A DNA stretch of 64,000 nucleotides from Pseudarthrobacter raffinosi (GTDB lineage Bacteria; Actinomycetota; Actinomycetes; Actinomycetales; Micrococcaceae). The stretch lies in NCBI RefSeq assembly GCF_023913735.1, contig NZ_JAMXBH010000012.1, positions 106,737 to 170,736 on the forward strand. The letters run 5' to 3'. Both the position numbers and the translations under genes were made by a program. The notes below the pieces were generated by a model that did no database searches, was not told the origin of the DNA, and worked only from the letters and a program-made list of their open reading frames with translations. Of the stretch, positions 37,613 through 46,687 are shown in pieces (positions within the stretch are counted from its first letter, which is position 1; each line of letters begins with the position of its first letter).

Positions 37613-38212
37613 ATGGCCATTGAACTCGAGGAACTGCTGGTAGCGGACGCGGCGGAGTGGCGGCTGTGGCTGGAACAGCACCACGCCACCAGCCCCGGCG
37701 TCTGGCTGGTGCTGCATAAGAAGGGCGGCAACGCCACTGAACTGGACTACGAAGCAGCGTTGCAGGAGGCACTGTGCTTTGGCTGGATCGACGGTCAGGG
37801 CAAAAGGCGCGACGACGACAGTTCCTTCCAGCGGATGACCCGCCGCGGCCCGAAGAGCGTCTGGTCGGCGCGGAATGTGGACCGCATCGGGAAGCTCGAG
37901 GCTGACGGCCGGATGACTGCGGCCGGCCGCGCCGCGGTCGACGCCGCCAAGGCGGACGGGCGCTGGGAAGCGGCCTATGTGGGGCAGGCGACGGCGGAAG
38001 TTCCGCCGGATCTGGCCGCCGCCATCGCTGCCGTCCCCGCTGCCCAGGCCATGTTCGACGTCCTTACCTCGGTGAACCGGTATGCCCTGATTTACCGGAC
38101 GAATTCCGTGAAGCAGGCGTCCACGCGGGAACGGAAAATCGCCGGCTTTGTGGAGATGCTGGCCCGGGGCGAGGCGCCGTATCCGCAGAAGAAGAAGCCG
38201 GCCGGAGGTTAG
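37613..38212 (+). CDS. YdeI/OmpD-associated family protein
   Basis: ATG 37613 gives 199 aa. The family pattern is clear: EWRLWLEQHHATSPGVWLVLHKK, YEAALQEALCFGWIDGQGKRRDDDS, RMTRRGPKSVWSARNVDRIGKLE and a C-terminal RTNSVKQASTRERKIAGFVEMLARGE. It is a small cytoplasmic protein. Homologues have been linked to stress and peptide resistance in enterics, but the biochemical role is not established. Confidence 0.85.
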   Translation: MAIELEELLVADAAEWRLWLEQHHATSPGVWLVLHKKGGNATELDYEAALQEALCFGWIDGQGKRRDDDSSFQRMTRRGPKSVWSARNVDRIGKLEADGRMTAAGRAAVDAAKADGRWEAAYVGQATAEVPPDLAAAIAAVPAAQAMFDVLTSVNRYALIYRTNSVKQASTRERKIAGFVEMLARGEAPYPQKKKPAGG

Positions 38213-38225
38213 TAGCGGCGGATTT

Positions 38226-38264
38226 CGACGGGCTCAATCACCGGTGCGCGACGGGCTCAATCAC
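38226..38264. repeat. 23-bp tandem duplication over the ABC-gene stop
   Basis: CGACGGGCTCAATCAC occurs at 38226-38241 and again at 38249-38264. The second copy contains the stop codon of the ABC ATPase gene (38257-38259). This looks like a recent short tandem duplication at the gene end. Confidence 0.7.
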
Positions 38265-39423
38265 AAGCGGGGTCGAGCGGGAAGGCGACGGCTTCGCCCA
38301 CCACGCGCAGGCAGAGTTCCATTCCCGGCCGGGCAATGGGGGCGTTCCAGTGCCGGATGGTGATGACTTCGCCGCCGCCGGGGTAGCGGTGGTCGGCGCG
38401 GTCGGCCAGTTCGGGTGGCACAGAGAGTTTGAGGCGCACGGTGGTTTCCGGGCCGAAGTAGTCGGTGTCCACCACCACGCCGCGGATGGGGCCATCCTCG
38501 GCAATGCGGATCTGCTCAGGACGCAGCATCAGCTGCACGCGGCCCTGGGCCGGCGGGCGGCGGACAGGGATTCCGCCCAGCGAGCAGGTGGCCAGCGAGC
38601 CTTCCATCCAGGCGTCCAGGATGACGGCGTCGCCCAGGAATTCCGCGGTGGCGCGGTCGGCGGGGCGGGTATAAACCACAAACGGGTTGCCGATCTGGGC
38701 CAGCTTGCCGCCGCGCATCACGGCCACCTGGTCCGCGAAGGACAGGGCCTCGGCCTGGTCGTGGGTGACCAGGACGGTGGTGACGCCGGCTTTGTTGAGG
38801 ACCTTGGCCACGGCCCGCCGGGTTGCCACGCGCAGGCCGGCGTCCAGGGCTGAAAAGGGCTCGTCCAGCAGCATCAGTTCGGGTTCGCGGGCTAGTGCAC
38901 GGGCCAGGGCCACACGCTGCTGTTGCCCGCCGGAGAGCTGGTGCGGCCGCCGCTTGGCCATGGAGGCGTCCAGGGAGACCATGTCCAGCAGCTCGCTGAT
39001 GCGGCCCGCGGCCCCGCGGCGGCCACCCGCGAGCTTGGCCGTGTCCAGGCCGAACGCGATGTTCTGGCCCACCGTCAGGTGCGGGAAAAGCGCCCCGTCC
39101 TGAGCCACGTACCCCACCTGGCGCTTATGCGCAGGCAACCACACGCCGTCGCCCGCCACCTTGCTGCCGTTGAGCGAGATGCTGCCGGTGGCGGGGTGTT
39201 CAAAGCCGGCGATCAGCCGCAGGAGGGTGGTCTTTCCCGAGCCGGAGGGTCCCACGATGGCAGTGGTCCCGCCCTTGGCCACGGATAGGTTGACGCCTTT
39301 GAGGACGGCCTGGGAACCGAAGTTCTTGGTGACGTCGGTGATCTGCAGATGGCTGTTGGTGGTGGGTGCCACCGACGGCGCGATCCGCGGTTCCGGAAGC
39401 CTGGCGGGGGATTGTTCGGTCAC
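38257..39423 (-). CDS. Iron(III) ABC transporter ATPase (FbpC type)
   Basis: The 388-aa protein starts at GTG 39423 (GTGA overlap with the permease stop), not at a much longer frame start. It has Walker A VGPSGSGKTTLLRLIAG, the signature HQLSGGQQQRVALARALA, Walker B LMLLDEPFSALD and switch His in LVTHDQAEAL. A C-terminal TOBE-like region (RVQLMLRPEQIRIAE) follows. It energises import with the permease and binding protein upstream. Confidence 0.92.
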   Translation of the reverse strand: MTEQSPARLPEPRIAPSVAPTTNSHLQITDVTKNFGSQAVLKGVNLSVAKGGTTAIVGPSGSGKTTLLRLIAGFEHPATGSISLNGSKVAGDGVWLPAHKRQVGYVAQDGALFPHLTVGQNIAFGLDTAKLAGGRRGAAGRISELLDMVSLDASMAKRRPHQLSGGQQQRVALARALAREPELMLLDEPFSALDAGLRVATRRAVAKVLNKAGVTTVLVTHDQAEALSFADQVAVMRGGKLAQIGNPFVVYTRPADRATAEFLGDAVILDAWMEGSLATCSLGGIPVRRPPAQGRVQLMLRPEQIRIAEDGPIRGVVVDTDYFGPETTVRLKLSVPPELADRADHRYPGGGEVITIRHWNAPIARPGMELCLRVVGEAVAFPLDPACD

Positions 39424-40994
39424 TGTCCGGCCACTTTCTTGGACTGCTGGAAGAGAAGGTAGGTCATGGGTGCCGAGAGCAGGATCATCAGCAGGGCATA
39501 CGGGGCTGCGCCGGCGTAGTCGATTTCGCTGCTCTTGCTCCAGAACGCGCTGGCCAGGGTTCTGGTCCCATTGGGGGAGAGCAGCAGCGTGGCGGTCAGT
39601 TCGGTCACGACGGCGAGGAACACCAGCGCTGCGCCGCCGGCGGCCGCGGGCGCCGTGAGGCGCAACGTGATCTTCAGGAAGGCATTGAACGGAGACCTGC
39701 CCAGGGCGCGGGCCGCTTCGTCCAGTTCCTTGGGGGCCTGTGCCAGCCCGGCGCGGATGTTCACCAACGCGCGCGGAATGAACAGCAGCACGTATGCGGC
39801 CACCAGCAGCCCGGTGGTCTGGTAGATGTCCGGGGCAACGTTGATGGCCACGGTGACGAAGGCCAGACCCACTACGATGCCGGGCATGGAACTGGTGACG
39901 TAGTTGGAGAGCTCCAGGGACTTGCTGAACCACCCTGGATGCCGGACGGCCAGGTACGCCATGGGGAAGGCGACAACAGTCGCGGCCACTGCGCCGGCAA
40001 GGCCCAGCCCCAGGGTCTGCAGCAGTGCGGGGACAAACTCGTCCACATCCCAGATCTCGGCGCCGCCGGCCACGATCCAGCGGATCACAAACCACAGCGG
40101 CAGGCCGAACGCCAGGCCAGTGAGCGCCATCAGTCCCAGCTGGGCGGGAACCTGGTAGCGGTGCAGGGGGAGCCGCAGGGGCTTGGACTGGGCGCCGGAG
40201 CCGATCCGCGCGTAGCGGGCCGTGCCGCGGCTGCGGACCTCCAGCACCAGGAGGATCAGGCAGAAGAACACCAGGACGCTGGCCAGCATATTTCCCGCCG
40301 TGCCGTTGAACGTGGAAGCGTACTGCTGCATGATCGCCGTCGTAAACGTCTCAAAGCGGATCATCGCGAAGGCGCCGTACTCGGCCAGCAGGTGCAGGCC
40401 CACCAGCAGGCCACCGCCGGTGACGGCGATGCGCAGCTGGGGCAGCACCACGCGGAAGAAGACCTGCCACGGGCCCAGGCCCAGGGACGCCGCGGACTGC
40501 TCGATGGCCGGATCCAGCCGGCTGAGCGTGGCCGCGGCCGGAATGTAGACCAGCGGGAAGTAGGACAGAGTGGCGATCAGCGCGCCTGACCAGACGCCTT
40601 CCAGGGAAGGGATGGCGGACACCCAGGCGTAGCTGTTCACAAACGCGGGAATGGCCAGCGGCGCCGCCAGGAGCACGGCCCACCACTTGTGGCCCTGCAG
40701 CTTGGTGCGTTCCACCAGCCACGCGCCGCCCACGCCCGCCACCAGAGTTGCGGGCACCACGATGAGCATCAGCAGGAGGGTGTTGACCAGCAGTTCGCCC
40801 ACCCGGGGGCGGAAGATCAGCTCAATGCTGGCATCCCAGCCAGTGACCGCCGTCATGTAGATGACATAGCCCAGCGGGATGAGGGCGAACAGGGCCAGCA
40901 GTGTGGCCAGGAGCGCAACCGCCAATGGCGGGCGAGGGCTGTTGCCCTTGCCCGCCATCGCCGCTTTGGCGGTTAGTTCTGGGGTTGAAACCAA
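39420..40994 (-). CDS. Iron(III) ABC transporter permease (FbpB type)
   Basis: The 524-aa fused permease has twelve or so helices and two EAA-type loops (AASLGLGPWQVFFRVVLPQLRIAVTG in the first half; AARALGRSPFNAFLKITLRLTAP in the second), the duplicated architecture of ferric-iron FbpB/SfuB. It lies between the binding-protein and ATPase genes in a tight operon. Confidence 0.92.
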   Translation of the reverse strand: MVSTPELTAKAAMAGKGNSPRPPLAVALLATLLALFALIPLGYVIYMTAVTGWDASIELIFRPRVGELLVNTLLLMLIVVPATLVAGVGGAWLVERTKLQGHKWWAVLLAAPLAIPAFVNSYAWVSAIPSLEGVWSGALIATLSYFPLVYIPAAATLSRLDPAIEQSAASLGLGPWQVFFRVVLPQLRIAVTGGGLLVGLHLLAEYGAFAMIRFETFTTAIMQQYASTFNGTAGNMLASVLVFFCLILLVLEVRSRGTARYARIGSGAQSKPLRLPLHRYQVPAQLGLMALTGLAFGLPLWFVIRWIVAGGAEIWDVDEFVPALLQTLGLGLAGAVAATVVAFPMAYLAVRHPGWFSKSLELSNYVTSSMPGIVVGLAFVTVAINVAPDIYQTTGLLVAAYVLLFIPRALVNIRAGLAQAPKELDEAARALGRSPFNAFLKITLRLTAPAAAGGAALVFLAVVTELTATLLLSPNGTRTLASAFWSKSSEIDYAGAAPYALLMILLSAPMTYLLFQQSKKVAGQ

Positions 40995-40997
40995 AAG

Positions 40998-42050
40998 CTA
41001 GAGCAGACCGGCCTTGGTCATCAGCTCCGTGACCTTCTTGGAGTTCAGCTTGGAGGAGTCAACCGTCGGTGCCTGCAGTTCGGCCAGCGGAACCAACTTG
41101 TCGTTGGATGCCACGCCGGCGCCCACGGTGTACTCGAAGTCCTTGCCCGTCTGCAGCTGCTCCTGGCCCTTCTTGCCCGTGATGAAGGCGAGGAACGCGT
41201 CGGCAGCAGCCTTGTTCTTGGAGGACTTCAGCACGCCACCGCCGGATACGGAGACAAATGCGCCCGGATCCTGGTTCTTGAAGTAGTGGCTGGCCACGTT
41301 CTTGGAGTTCTCGCCGGTCTTGGCCTGGTCACCGAAGTAGTAGTAGTGGTAAATAACGCCACCTTCGATTTCACCGGCGTTGACAGCCTTCATGACCGCA
41401 CCGTTGCCCTGGTAGCCCTTGAAGTTTTCCTTCATGGCCGTGAGCCACTTCTCGGTTTCGGCCTCGCCCTTGAGTTCAAGGTAGGCGGATACGATCGCCT
41501 GGAAGTCGGCGCCGGACGGCGATGCGCCCCAGCGGCCCTTCCACTCCGGACCGGCCAGGTCAGAGAGGGACTTGGGCAGCTTATCTTCGGTGAGCTTTTC
41601 CTTGTTGTACACGAACACGGTGGAGCGGGCTGCGACGCCGGTCCACTTGTTGGTGGACGGGCGGTACTCGGCCGGAACCTGCTTCTTGACCTCGTCGGTG
41701 AGATCGGCGAACAGGCCTGCGTTTTCCACCTGGGTCATGGCGGGGGAGTTCTCGGTGATGAAGACGTCAGCCGGGGACTTGTCGCCCTCCTGGATGATCT
41801 GGTTGGACATCTCGGTGTCCTTGCCCTGGCGCAGGGTCACCTTGACGCCGGTCTCCTCGGTGAACTCTTCCACCCAGGCCTTGGTCATGGATTCGTGCTG
41901 TGCGTTGTAGACCGTGATCTCGCCGGACACCTTGGCGTCTGCAGAGGCGGAACCGGTGGCTGCCGGGGTGGTGCCGCCGCAGGCGGTCAGTCCCAAGGCT
42001 GCGGTGGCGGCGAGTGCGATGCCGGCCAGAGCGCTGTTGCGGATCTTCAT
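40998..42050 (-). CDS. Iron(III)-binding lipoprotein (FbpA type)
   Basis: The 350-aa protein has a lipoprotein signal ending LGLTAC with Cys24. A class-III FbpA fold follows (EITVYNAQHESMTKAWVEEFTEETGVKV) with a tyrosine cluster YHYYYFGD near residue 240, where FbpA proteins have their paired iron ligands. It is the first gene of the operon and lies behind an IdeR box and a Crp-type site. Ferric iron is the likely substrate. Confidence 0.92.
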   Translation of the reverse strand: MKIRNSALAGIALAATAALGLTACGGTTPAATGSASADAKVSGEITVYNAQHESMTKAWVEEFTEETGVKVTLRQGKDTEMSNQIIQEGDKSPADVFITENSPAMTQVENAGLFADLTDEVKKQVPAEYRPSTNKWTGVAARSTVFVYNKEKLTEDKLPKSLSDLAGPEWKGRWGASPSGADFQAIVSAYLELKGEAETEKWLTAMKENFKGYQGNGAVMKAVNAGEIEGGVIYHYYYFGDQAKTGENSKNVASHYFKNQDPGAFVSVSGGGVLKSSKNKAAADAFLAFITGKKGQEQLQTGKDFEYTVGAGVASNDKLVPLAELQAPTVDSSKLNSKKVTELMTKAGLL

Positions 42051-42133
42051 TGAGTGCTACTTTCTGGGGAAAAGTGTGTGGACCGACGGTCCTGGTGAGC
42101 TGGGGATAAAGGGGTGGCTCACCCGAGAAACTG

Positions 42134-42151
42134 TAGGTTAGCCAAACCTAA
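42134..42151. promoter_or_regulatory. DtxR/IdeR iron box
   Basis: TAGGTTAGCCAAACCTAA is a near-perfect match to the DtxR/IdeR consensus TTAGGTTAGGCTAACCTAA as I recall it. It lies about 85 bases upstream of the fbpA-type start, so iron-loaded IdeR would repress the importer. Confidence 0.85.
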
Positions 42152-42175
42152 GACACCAAGCGGCATAGCCCTTAA

Positions 42176-42189
42176 GTGATCAGGATCAC
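42176..42189. promoter_or_regulatory. Crp/GlxR-type site
   Basis: GTGATC-AG-GATCAC is a perfect palindrome that fits TGTGA-N6-TCACA with one mismatch at the edge. It lies 25 bases upstream of the iron box and could add carbon-source control to the iron operon. Confidence 0.6.
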
Positions 42190-42219
42190 ATGCATTACGG
42201 AACTGTTGCGTGCCCTAAT

Positions 42220-43383
42220 TCATTCACGGCTTTTGTGGATGGCCGCTGCGGCCTCCAGCGCCATCCAGGCCTGCAGCTGGGTGGAAAGTTCGACGGCGGC
42301 ACCTGGCGGATAGGTTGTGTCCGCCGGTTGTGCCGCGTGGATGGAGAACAGGACGTTCCCAGCCGTGGCTGATGCCGCTCCGCGGCCGGCCGGCCGGCGG
42401 CCCGCCCAGAAGGCTTCGGCAGTAGCTGTCACGAGCTCCTGCGCGGTGTTCCGGGCGGACTCCGGGAGCCGGGCATCGACGGCCGCGAGTGCCAGGTATC
42501 GGCAGAGAATCCCGGTGAAGAGTCCGCCGTCGCCCGTTCCATCGCAGCGGAGGATGCGCTGCCCCGGTACGGTGAGCCGCTGTGCGACCGCGGCCACCAG
42601 TGCCGCGGCCCTGGCGAGGTTGGCGTCGCCGCCGAGCTCCAGCAAGGCTCCCAGTACGGGGCCTTGGTTGTAGGTGTAGAGGTTGTTCTCCACTAGCACT
42701 TCGCCAGCCGGGCTGAGCCGCGCCCCGTCAACATAGAGGCCCCGGGCCTGATCAAACAGCACGGCATTGAGCCAGTCCACCAACCGCTGCGCCTTGGCCT
42801 CCTGGCCTGTCCGGGCGTAGTAGAGCGCTACGGGGGCGGTGGCCGGAGTGTTCTTGAAGTCGCGCTTTTTGCTCCAGAAGGTCCCGCCGCCGAGGTCGTC
42901 GGTGGAGGCGGAATCGAACTGCAGGGTCAGCGTCTTGCGGACCCTGGCGTTCCGGCGGCGACCGGGCTGCCGCGTCTCCTCGGCCAGGCTTTGCAGACGG
43001 TGCGTCGCCAGCGCCAGCCAGGCCATGTCGTCGTAGTAGTTGTTGACGAAGGTGAAGGCGTTGCGCAGCCGGATGCCCGTGACCAGCCTGGACGCGAGCC
43101 TGCCGGCACTGGGGTGGTGCGCGCCGTTGAACCTTGCCGCGGGGGTGGCTCCGTTGCCCAGTTCGCGGCGCCCGGCATCCACCAGGCAGTCCACGTAGTG
43201 CGCCTGCCACCAGTAGTGCCAGGGGTGGAGGAGGTTCTTCAGGTGTTTTGACGGCCATTGCACGGCGGCCAGGTGGGTTCCCGGCAGGAACAGCAGCCGC
43301 CGGCCGAAGAGTCCGGTGACGGAGCGGGCCGCCACGTTGGCCCGGTCCTGCCAGTGGGCAGGTTCGGCATCCGGCATGGTCAT
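42220..43383 (-). CDS. Glycoside hydrolase family 76 protein
   Basis: The 387-aa (alpha/alpha)6-barrel-type protein has NNYYDDMAWLALA, containing the paired catalytic aspartates of GH76, and GGGTFWSKKRDFKNTPATAPVALYYAR, NNLYTYNQGPVLGALLEL and LTGILCRYL-like segments. GH76 enzymes cut alpha-1,6-mannan. There is no signal peptide, so it acts inside the cell, perhaps on imported mannan pieces or envelope mannan precursors. It lies next to, but not clearly in, the iron operon. Confidence 0.85.
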   Translation of the reverse strand: MTMPDAEPAHWQDRANVAARSVTGLFGRRLLFLPGTHLAAVQWPSKHLKNLLHPWHYWWQAHYVDCLVDAGRRELGNGATPAARFNGAHHPSAGRLASRLVTGIRLRNAFTFVNNYYDDMAWLALATHRLQSLAEETRQPGRRRNARVRKTLTLQFDSASTDDLGGGTFWSKKRDFKNTPATAPVALYYARTGQEAKAQRLVDWLNAVLFDQARGLYVDGARLSPAGEVLVENNLYTYNQGPVLGALLELGGDANLARAAALVAAVAQRLTVPGQRILRCDGTGDGGLFTGILCRYLALAAVDARLPESARNTAQELVTATAEAFWAGRRPAGRGAASATAGNVLFSIHAAQPADTTYPPGAAVELSTQLQAWMALEAAAAIHKSRE

Positions 43384-43419
43384 CCGTTCAGCCTAGTGGG
43401 TGCGGCCCACAGGATTTTC

Positions 43420-43437
43420 AGTTAACATGCACTAACT
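43420..43437. promoter_or_regulatory. Inverted-repeat operator upstream of SDR operon
   Basis: AGTTA-N8-TAACT lies 50 bases upstream of the SDR start, in an AT-rich patch. No regulator gene adjoins it, so a distant TetR- or FadR-like protein is likely. Confidence 0.45.
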
Positions 43438-43486
43438 AATGTTCCGCGCCGGTCTTATGGTGTTGGGGCCGCATCAAGGAGGATGT

Positions 43487-44311
43487 ATGGACGTCTTGGG
43501 TACTGTCGCGCTGATTACGGGTGGGGCTTCCGGGCTGGGCGCTGCCACAGCGAAGCGCCTGTTCGACGCCGGCGCCTCGGTGGTGCTGATCGACCTGCCG
43601 TCCTCTGCCGGTGCAGCCTACGCCGCCGAGCTCAACGCCTCAGCGCTGAACGTGGCAGCGCTGAACGCCGCCGGCGGTTCGGGGGCACAAGCGGCCTTTG
43701 TCCCCGCGGACGTCACCAATGAGGCTGAGGTGCAGGCCGCCGTCGACACTGCCGTGGCGCTGGGACCCCTGCGCATTGTTGTCAACTGCGCCGGCGTCGC
43801 CACGCCGGGCAAGGTCCTGGGCCGGGACGGCGTCCTTCCGCTGGACACGTTCAACCGCGTCATCCAGGTCAACCTCATCGGGACGTTCAACGTGCTGCGC
43901 CTGGCCGCCGCGGCCATGGTATCCACCGAACCGATCAGTACTGAGCTCGGCGGCCCCGAGCGCGGCGTCATCATCAACACCGCCTCCGTGGCAGCTTTCG
44001 ACGGGCAGATCGGCCAGCCCGCCTACGCCGCTTCCAAGGGCGCAGTCGCCGCCATGACGCTGCCGCTGGCCCGTGAGCTGGCCCGCTCCCTGTTGCGGGT
44101 GGTGACCATCGCCCCGGGCATCTTTGAAACACCCATGATGGCAACGCTCCCGCAGGACACGCAGGATTCGCTGGGCCGGCAGGTCCCGCATCCGTCGCGC
44201 CTTGGCCGGCCCGCCGAATACGCGAGTCTGGTGGCCCACATCGTGGAAAATGCGATGATCAACGGCGAAACCATCCGGCTCGACGGTGCCATCCGAATGG
44301 GGCCGAAATGA
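43487..44311 (+). CDS. SDR dehydrogenase (3-hydroxyacyl-CoA type)
   Basis: ATG 43487 follows AAGGAGG and gives 274 aa. It has the cofactor loop [21 protein letters not shown], and the catalytic YAASKGAV. The insertions and the REL-x-R pattern with PGIFETPMM resemble 17-beta-HSD10/3-hydroxy-2-methylbutyryl-CoA dehydrogenases. It overlaps the acyl-CoA dehydrogenase gene (ATGA), so the pair probably performs successive oxidation steps on an acyl-CoA, likely branched-chain. Confidence 0.88.
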   Translation: MDVLGTVALITGGASGLGAATAKRLFDAGASVVLIDLPSSAGAAYAAELNASALNVAALNAAGGSGAQAAFVPADVTNEAEVQAAVDTAVALGPLRIVVNCAGVATPGKVLGRDGVLPLDTFNRVIQVNLIGTFNVLRLAAAAMVSTEPISTELGGPERGVIINTASVAAFDGQIGQPAYAASKGAVAAMTLPLARELARSLLRVVTIAPGIFETPMMATLPQDTQDSLGRQVPHPSRLGRPAEYASLVAHIVENAMINGETIRLDGAIRMGPK

Positions 44312-45573
44312 GCCTGCCGGGCACGTCCGAGCCCTCCACCACCGAGCCCTCCACCACTGAACGGGCGATCGACGAGCTGCCCACCGCCGATTTTTTCGCG
44401 TTCGAGTCACTCCTCAGCTCGAAGGAGCGGGCCAAGCTGGCCGAGCTGCGGGAGTTTCTGGCCACGGAGATCGCCCCCTACGCGTCGGACTGGTGGAACA
44501 AGGCGGAGTTCCCGGCGCACATCCTGCCCAAGCTCGCCGCGCTGGAGCTGAGCACACCGGCGCAGCGCGGCTACAGCAACCTGTTCGCCGGACTGGTCAT
44601 CGCAGAGATGACGCGCGTCGATACCTCGATCGCAACATTTTTCCTGGTCCACCACGACCTTTTTGTGGAATCGCTCTACGGTTTCGGTTCGGCCGGCCAG
44701 AAAGAGCGGCTGCTTGCGGACGCCTCAAGCCTGCGTATCACGGGCGCCTTCGCGCTCACCGAACCCGACCACGGTTCGGACGTTGCCGGCGGGATGGAAA
44801 CGAGTGCCCGGCGCATCTCCAGCGCAACGGGAGAGCCCGACGACGACGGCGACGCGTGGGTGCTCAACGGCGCCAAGCGCTGGATCGGGAACGGGACGTT
44901 CTGCGACTACATGCTCGTGTGGGCCAAGGACGAGGCCGTGGCTGCCAACGGGCAGGGCGCGGTCCGAGGGTTCATCGTTGATGCTTCCTTGCCGGGCGTG
45001 AGCCGGAGCCGGATCGAGAACAAGATTGCGCTCCGGACCGTGCAGAACGCGGACATTGTGCTTAAGGATGTCCAGGTCGCCGAGGCCGACCGATTCGCCG
45101 GCATCAGCAGTTTCGAGGACACCAACCAGCTCCTGCGTGGCTCGCGGATCATGGTGGGATGGCAGGGGGTGGGGCAGCAGCTGGCGGCGTTCGACGTCGC
45201 CCGGCAGTACGCCGTCGAACGCCACCAGTTCGGCCGGCCGCTGGCGAAATTCCAGCTCATCCAGCAGCAGCTGGTCACCATGCTGGGCAACGCCGTAGCC
45301 AGCATGGCCATGATGGCGCGTATTGCCCAGCTGCAGGACGACGGCGTGGCGGACATGCCGCAGGTGGCCCTCGCCAAGTCCTACACCAGCGCCCGGATGC
45401 GCGAGACAGTGGCGCTGGGCCGGTCCCTCCTGGGCGGCAACGGCATCGTGACCGACTACCGGATGGCCAAAATCTTCGCCGACGCCGAGGCTATCTACAC
45501 CTACGAGGGCTCGTTCGAAATCAACACGCTCATTGTGGGCCGGGCGGTCACCGGCGTCTCAGCGATCGTCTGA
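44308..45573 (+). CDS. Acyl-CoA dehydrogenase
   Basis: The 421-aa protein has the FAD-binding [41 protein letters not shown], the substrate region [24 protein letters not shown] and [51 protein letters not shown] carries the catalytic Glu of glutaryl-CoA/medium-chain relatives. It is translationally coupled to the SDR. The sequence is nearer to the glutaryl-CoA dehydrogenase branch than to long-chain enzymes, but the substrate is unproven. Confidence 0.92.
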   Translation: MSLPGTSEPSTTEPSTTERAIDELPTADFFAFESLLSSKERAKLAELREFLATEIAPYASDWWNKAEFPAHILPKLAALELSTPAQRGYSNLFAGLVIAEMTRVDTSIATFFLVHHDLFVESLYGFGSAGQKERLLADASSLRITGAFALTEPDHGSDVAGGMETSARRISSATGEPDDDGDAWVLNGAKRWIGNGTFCDYMLVWAKDEAVAANGQGAVRGFIVDASLPGVSRSRIENKIALRTVQNADIVLKDVQVAEADRFAGISSFEDTNQLLRGSRIMVGWQGVGQQLAAFDVARQYAVERHQFGRPLAKFQLIQQQLVTMLGNAVASMAMMARIAQLQDDGVADMPQVALAKSYTSARMRETVALGRSLLGGNGIVTDYRMAKIFADAEAIYTYEGSFEINTLIVGRAVTGVSAIV

Positions 45574-45583
45574 CCCACCATTT

Positions 45584-45639
45584 AGCGCGAAAGGACATTT
45601 GAGGCCCCGTTCCGCTGGGCTTAAGTGTCCTTTCGCGCT
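45584..45639. terminator. Bidirectional hairpin, family B copy 2
   Basis: AGCGCGAAAGGACATTTGAG (45584 on) pairs with GGGCTTAAGTGTCCTTTCGC through 45639. It lies between convergent genes and touches the stop codon of the DUF1684 gene. The arms match the element at 5160-5214. Confidence 0.75.
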
Positions 45640-46475
45640 CAATCAGCGAGGAGAGGCTGCTTTTCGCCGGCTTCAATCTTCGCGTCGAGGCTGTTGTTCT
45701 TCACGGGCATGGGGCAGGTGCCAAACGGGGTGAAGGCGCTGGGGTAGTTGATGGCGCGGTTGAAGTCCAGGACCACCGTGGCCTTCCCGGCCGCGTCAAT
45801 GCGTGGCCGGGGCGTGGAGACTTTCCGCCACTCATCCGTTGATTCACCGTTGGTCCCGTCATGGAACGTGATGGTCAGTGCGCCCAGTTTTTCCTCCTCG
45901 GCGTGCAGACGGTACTGGTGCTCGATGCCCGGCAGCCGGAAAACCACCTCGCCCACTGAATAATGGACGCCGTCCACCAGCGGATTGGCCGTTCCGATCG
46001 GGACCGCCACCGGTTCCGGATACGCCTCGTAGGCGGCCTCAATCACGAGGTCCGGGTTGTAGTCGAACGTGGGAACGCCGTCGAACTCCGTCAGCACCGG
46101 CGAGCCGGAATCGCGGGTCCGGATGGCGTACCGGTCTGCGCGCATGGCGAGTTCCACCACTACCTGCTGCCCGTCCGCGCCGCCGAACTGCACCCACATC
46201 AGGGATTCCTCGTTGGCGAGGGAGACGGTGATGGTCCCGTCAATGGGCTCGCCCGTTTCCACCAGCGTCAGGCCGTCGTGCGCCACAGCGGTGAGTGTCG
46301 CCGTCGTGCCGTCCGTTGACCAGAGGCCGGGGGCGACGTCGATGGCGGCGGGCCGGGATTCCAGCCACTGGAAGGAGGTGAGCGTCAGCCAGCCGTGGCG
46401 GGTGGCGAGGGCCTTGTTCCGGTTCGTGCGGAAACGCTGCCAGCGTTCCAGCTGCGCGGTTGCGGTGGTGTCCAT
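45639..46475 (-). CDS. DUF1684 family protein
   Basis: The 278-aa protein has the family block VVLDFNRAINYPSAFTPFGTCPMP followed by NNSLDAKIEAGEKQPL near the C-terminus, and RFRTNRNKALATRHGWLTLTSFQWLE at the start. It has no signal peptide or catalytic motif I can name. GGAGG stands six bases before the ATG. Function unknown. Confidence 0.85.
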   Translation of the reverse strand: MDTTATAQLERWQRFRTNRNKALATRHGWLTLTSFQWLESRPAAIDVAPGLWSTDGTTATLTAVAHDGLTLVETGEPIDGTITVSLANEESLMWVQFGGADGQQVVVELAMRADRYAIRTRDSGSPVLTEFDGVPTFDYNPDLVIEAAYEAYPEPVAVPIGTANPLVDGVHYSVGEVVFRLPGIEHQYRLHAEEEKLGALTITFHDGTNGESTDEWRKVSTPRPRIDAAGKATVVLDFNRAINYPSAFTPFGTCPMPVKNNSLDAKIEAGEKQPLLAD

Positions 46476-46687
46476 GGTTCCTCCAAAAGGGGTTCTGATT
46501 CCCCGGCTACGACGTCAGGGTTTACAACCCGGCGCGGACGCAGTCCATTCCACCACGGACCGCCGCGGAGCACCACGGACCTCGCGCCGCGTTGCTGCCG
46601 CGGCCCTTGTCTTGCAGGCGGCGGAGAGTAACGTCGAAAGCGGCGGAGCTTCGTTTCCGGACTCCCACGGCTGACCTTGGAGGAACC

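Noticed and set aside
38257..40095. 612-codon version of the ABC ATPase gene
   Set aside because: The extra N-terminus would overlap the permease gene and reads as out-of-frame permease; GTG at 39423 with the four-base overlap is the natural start.
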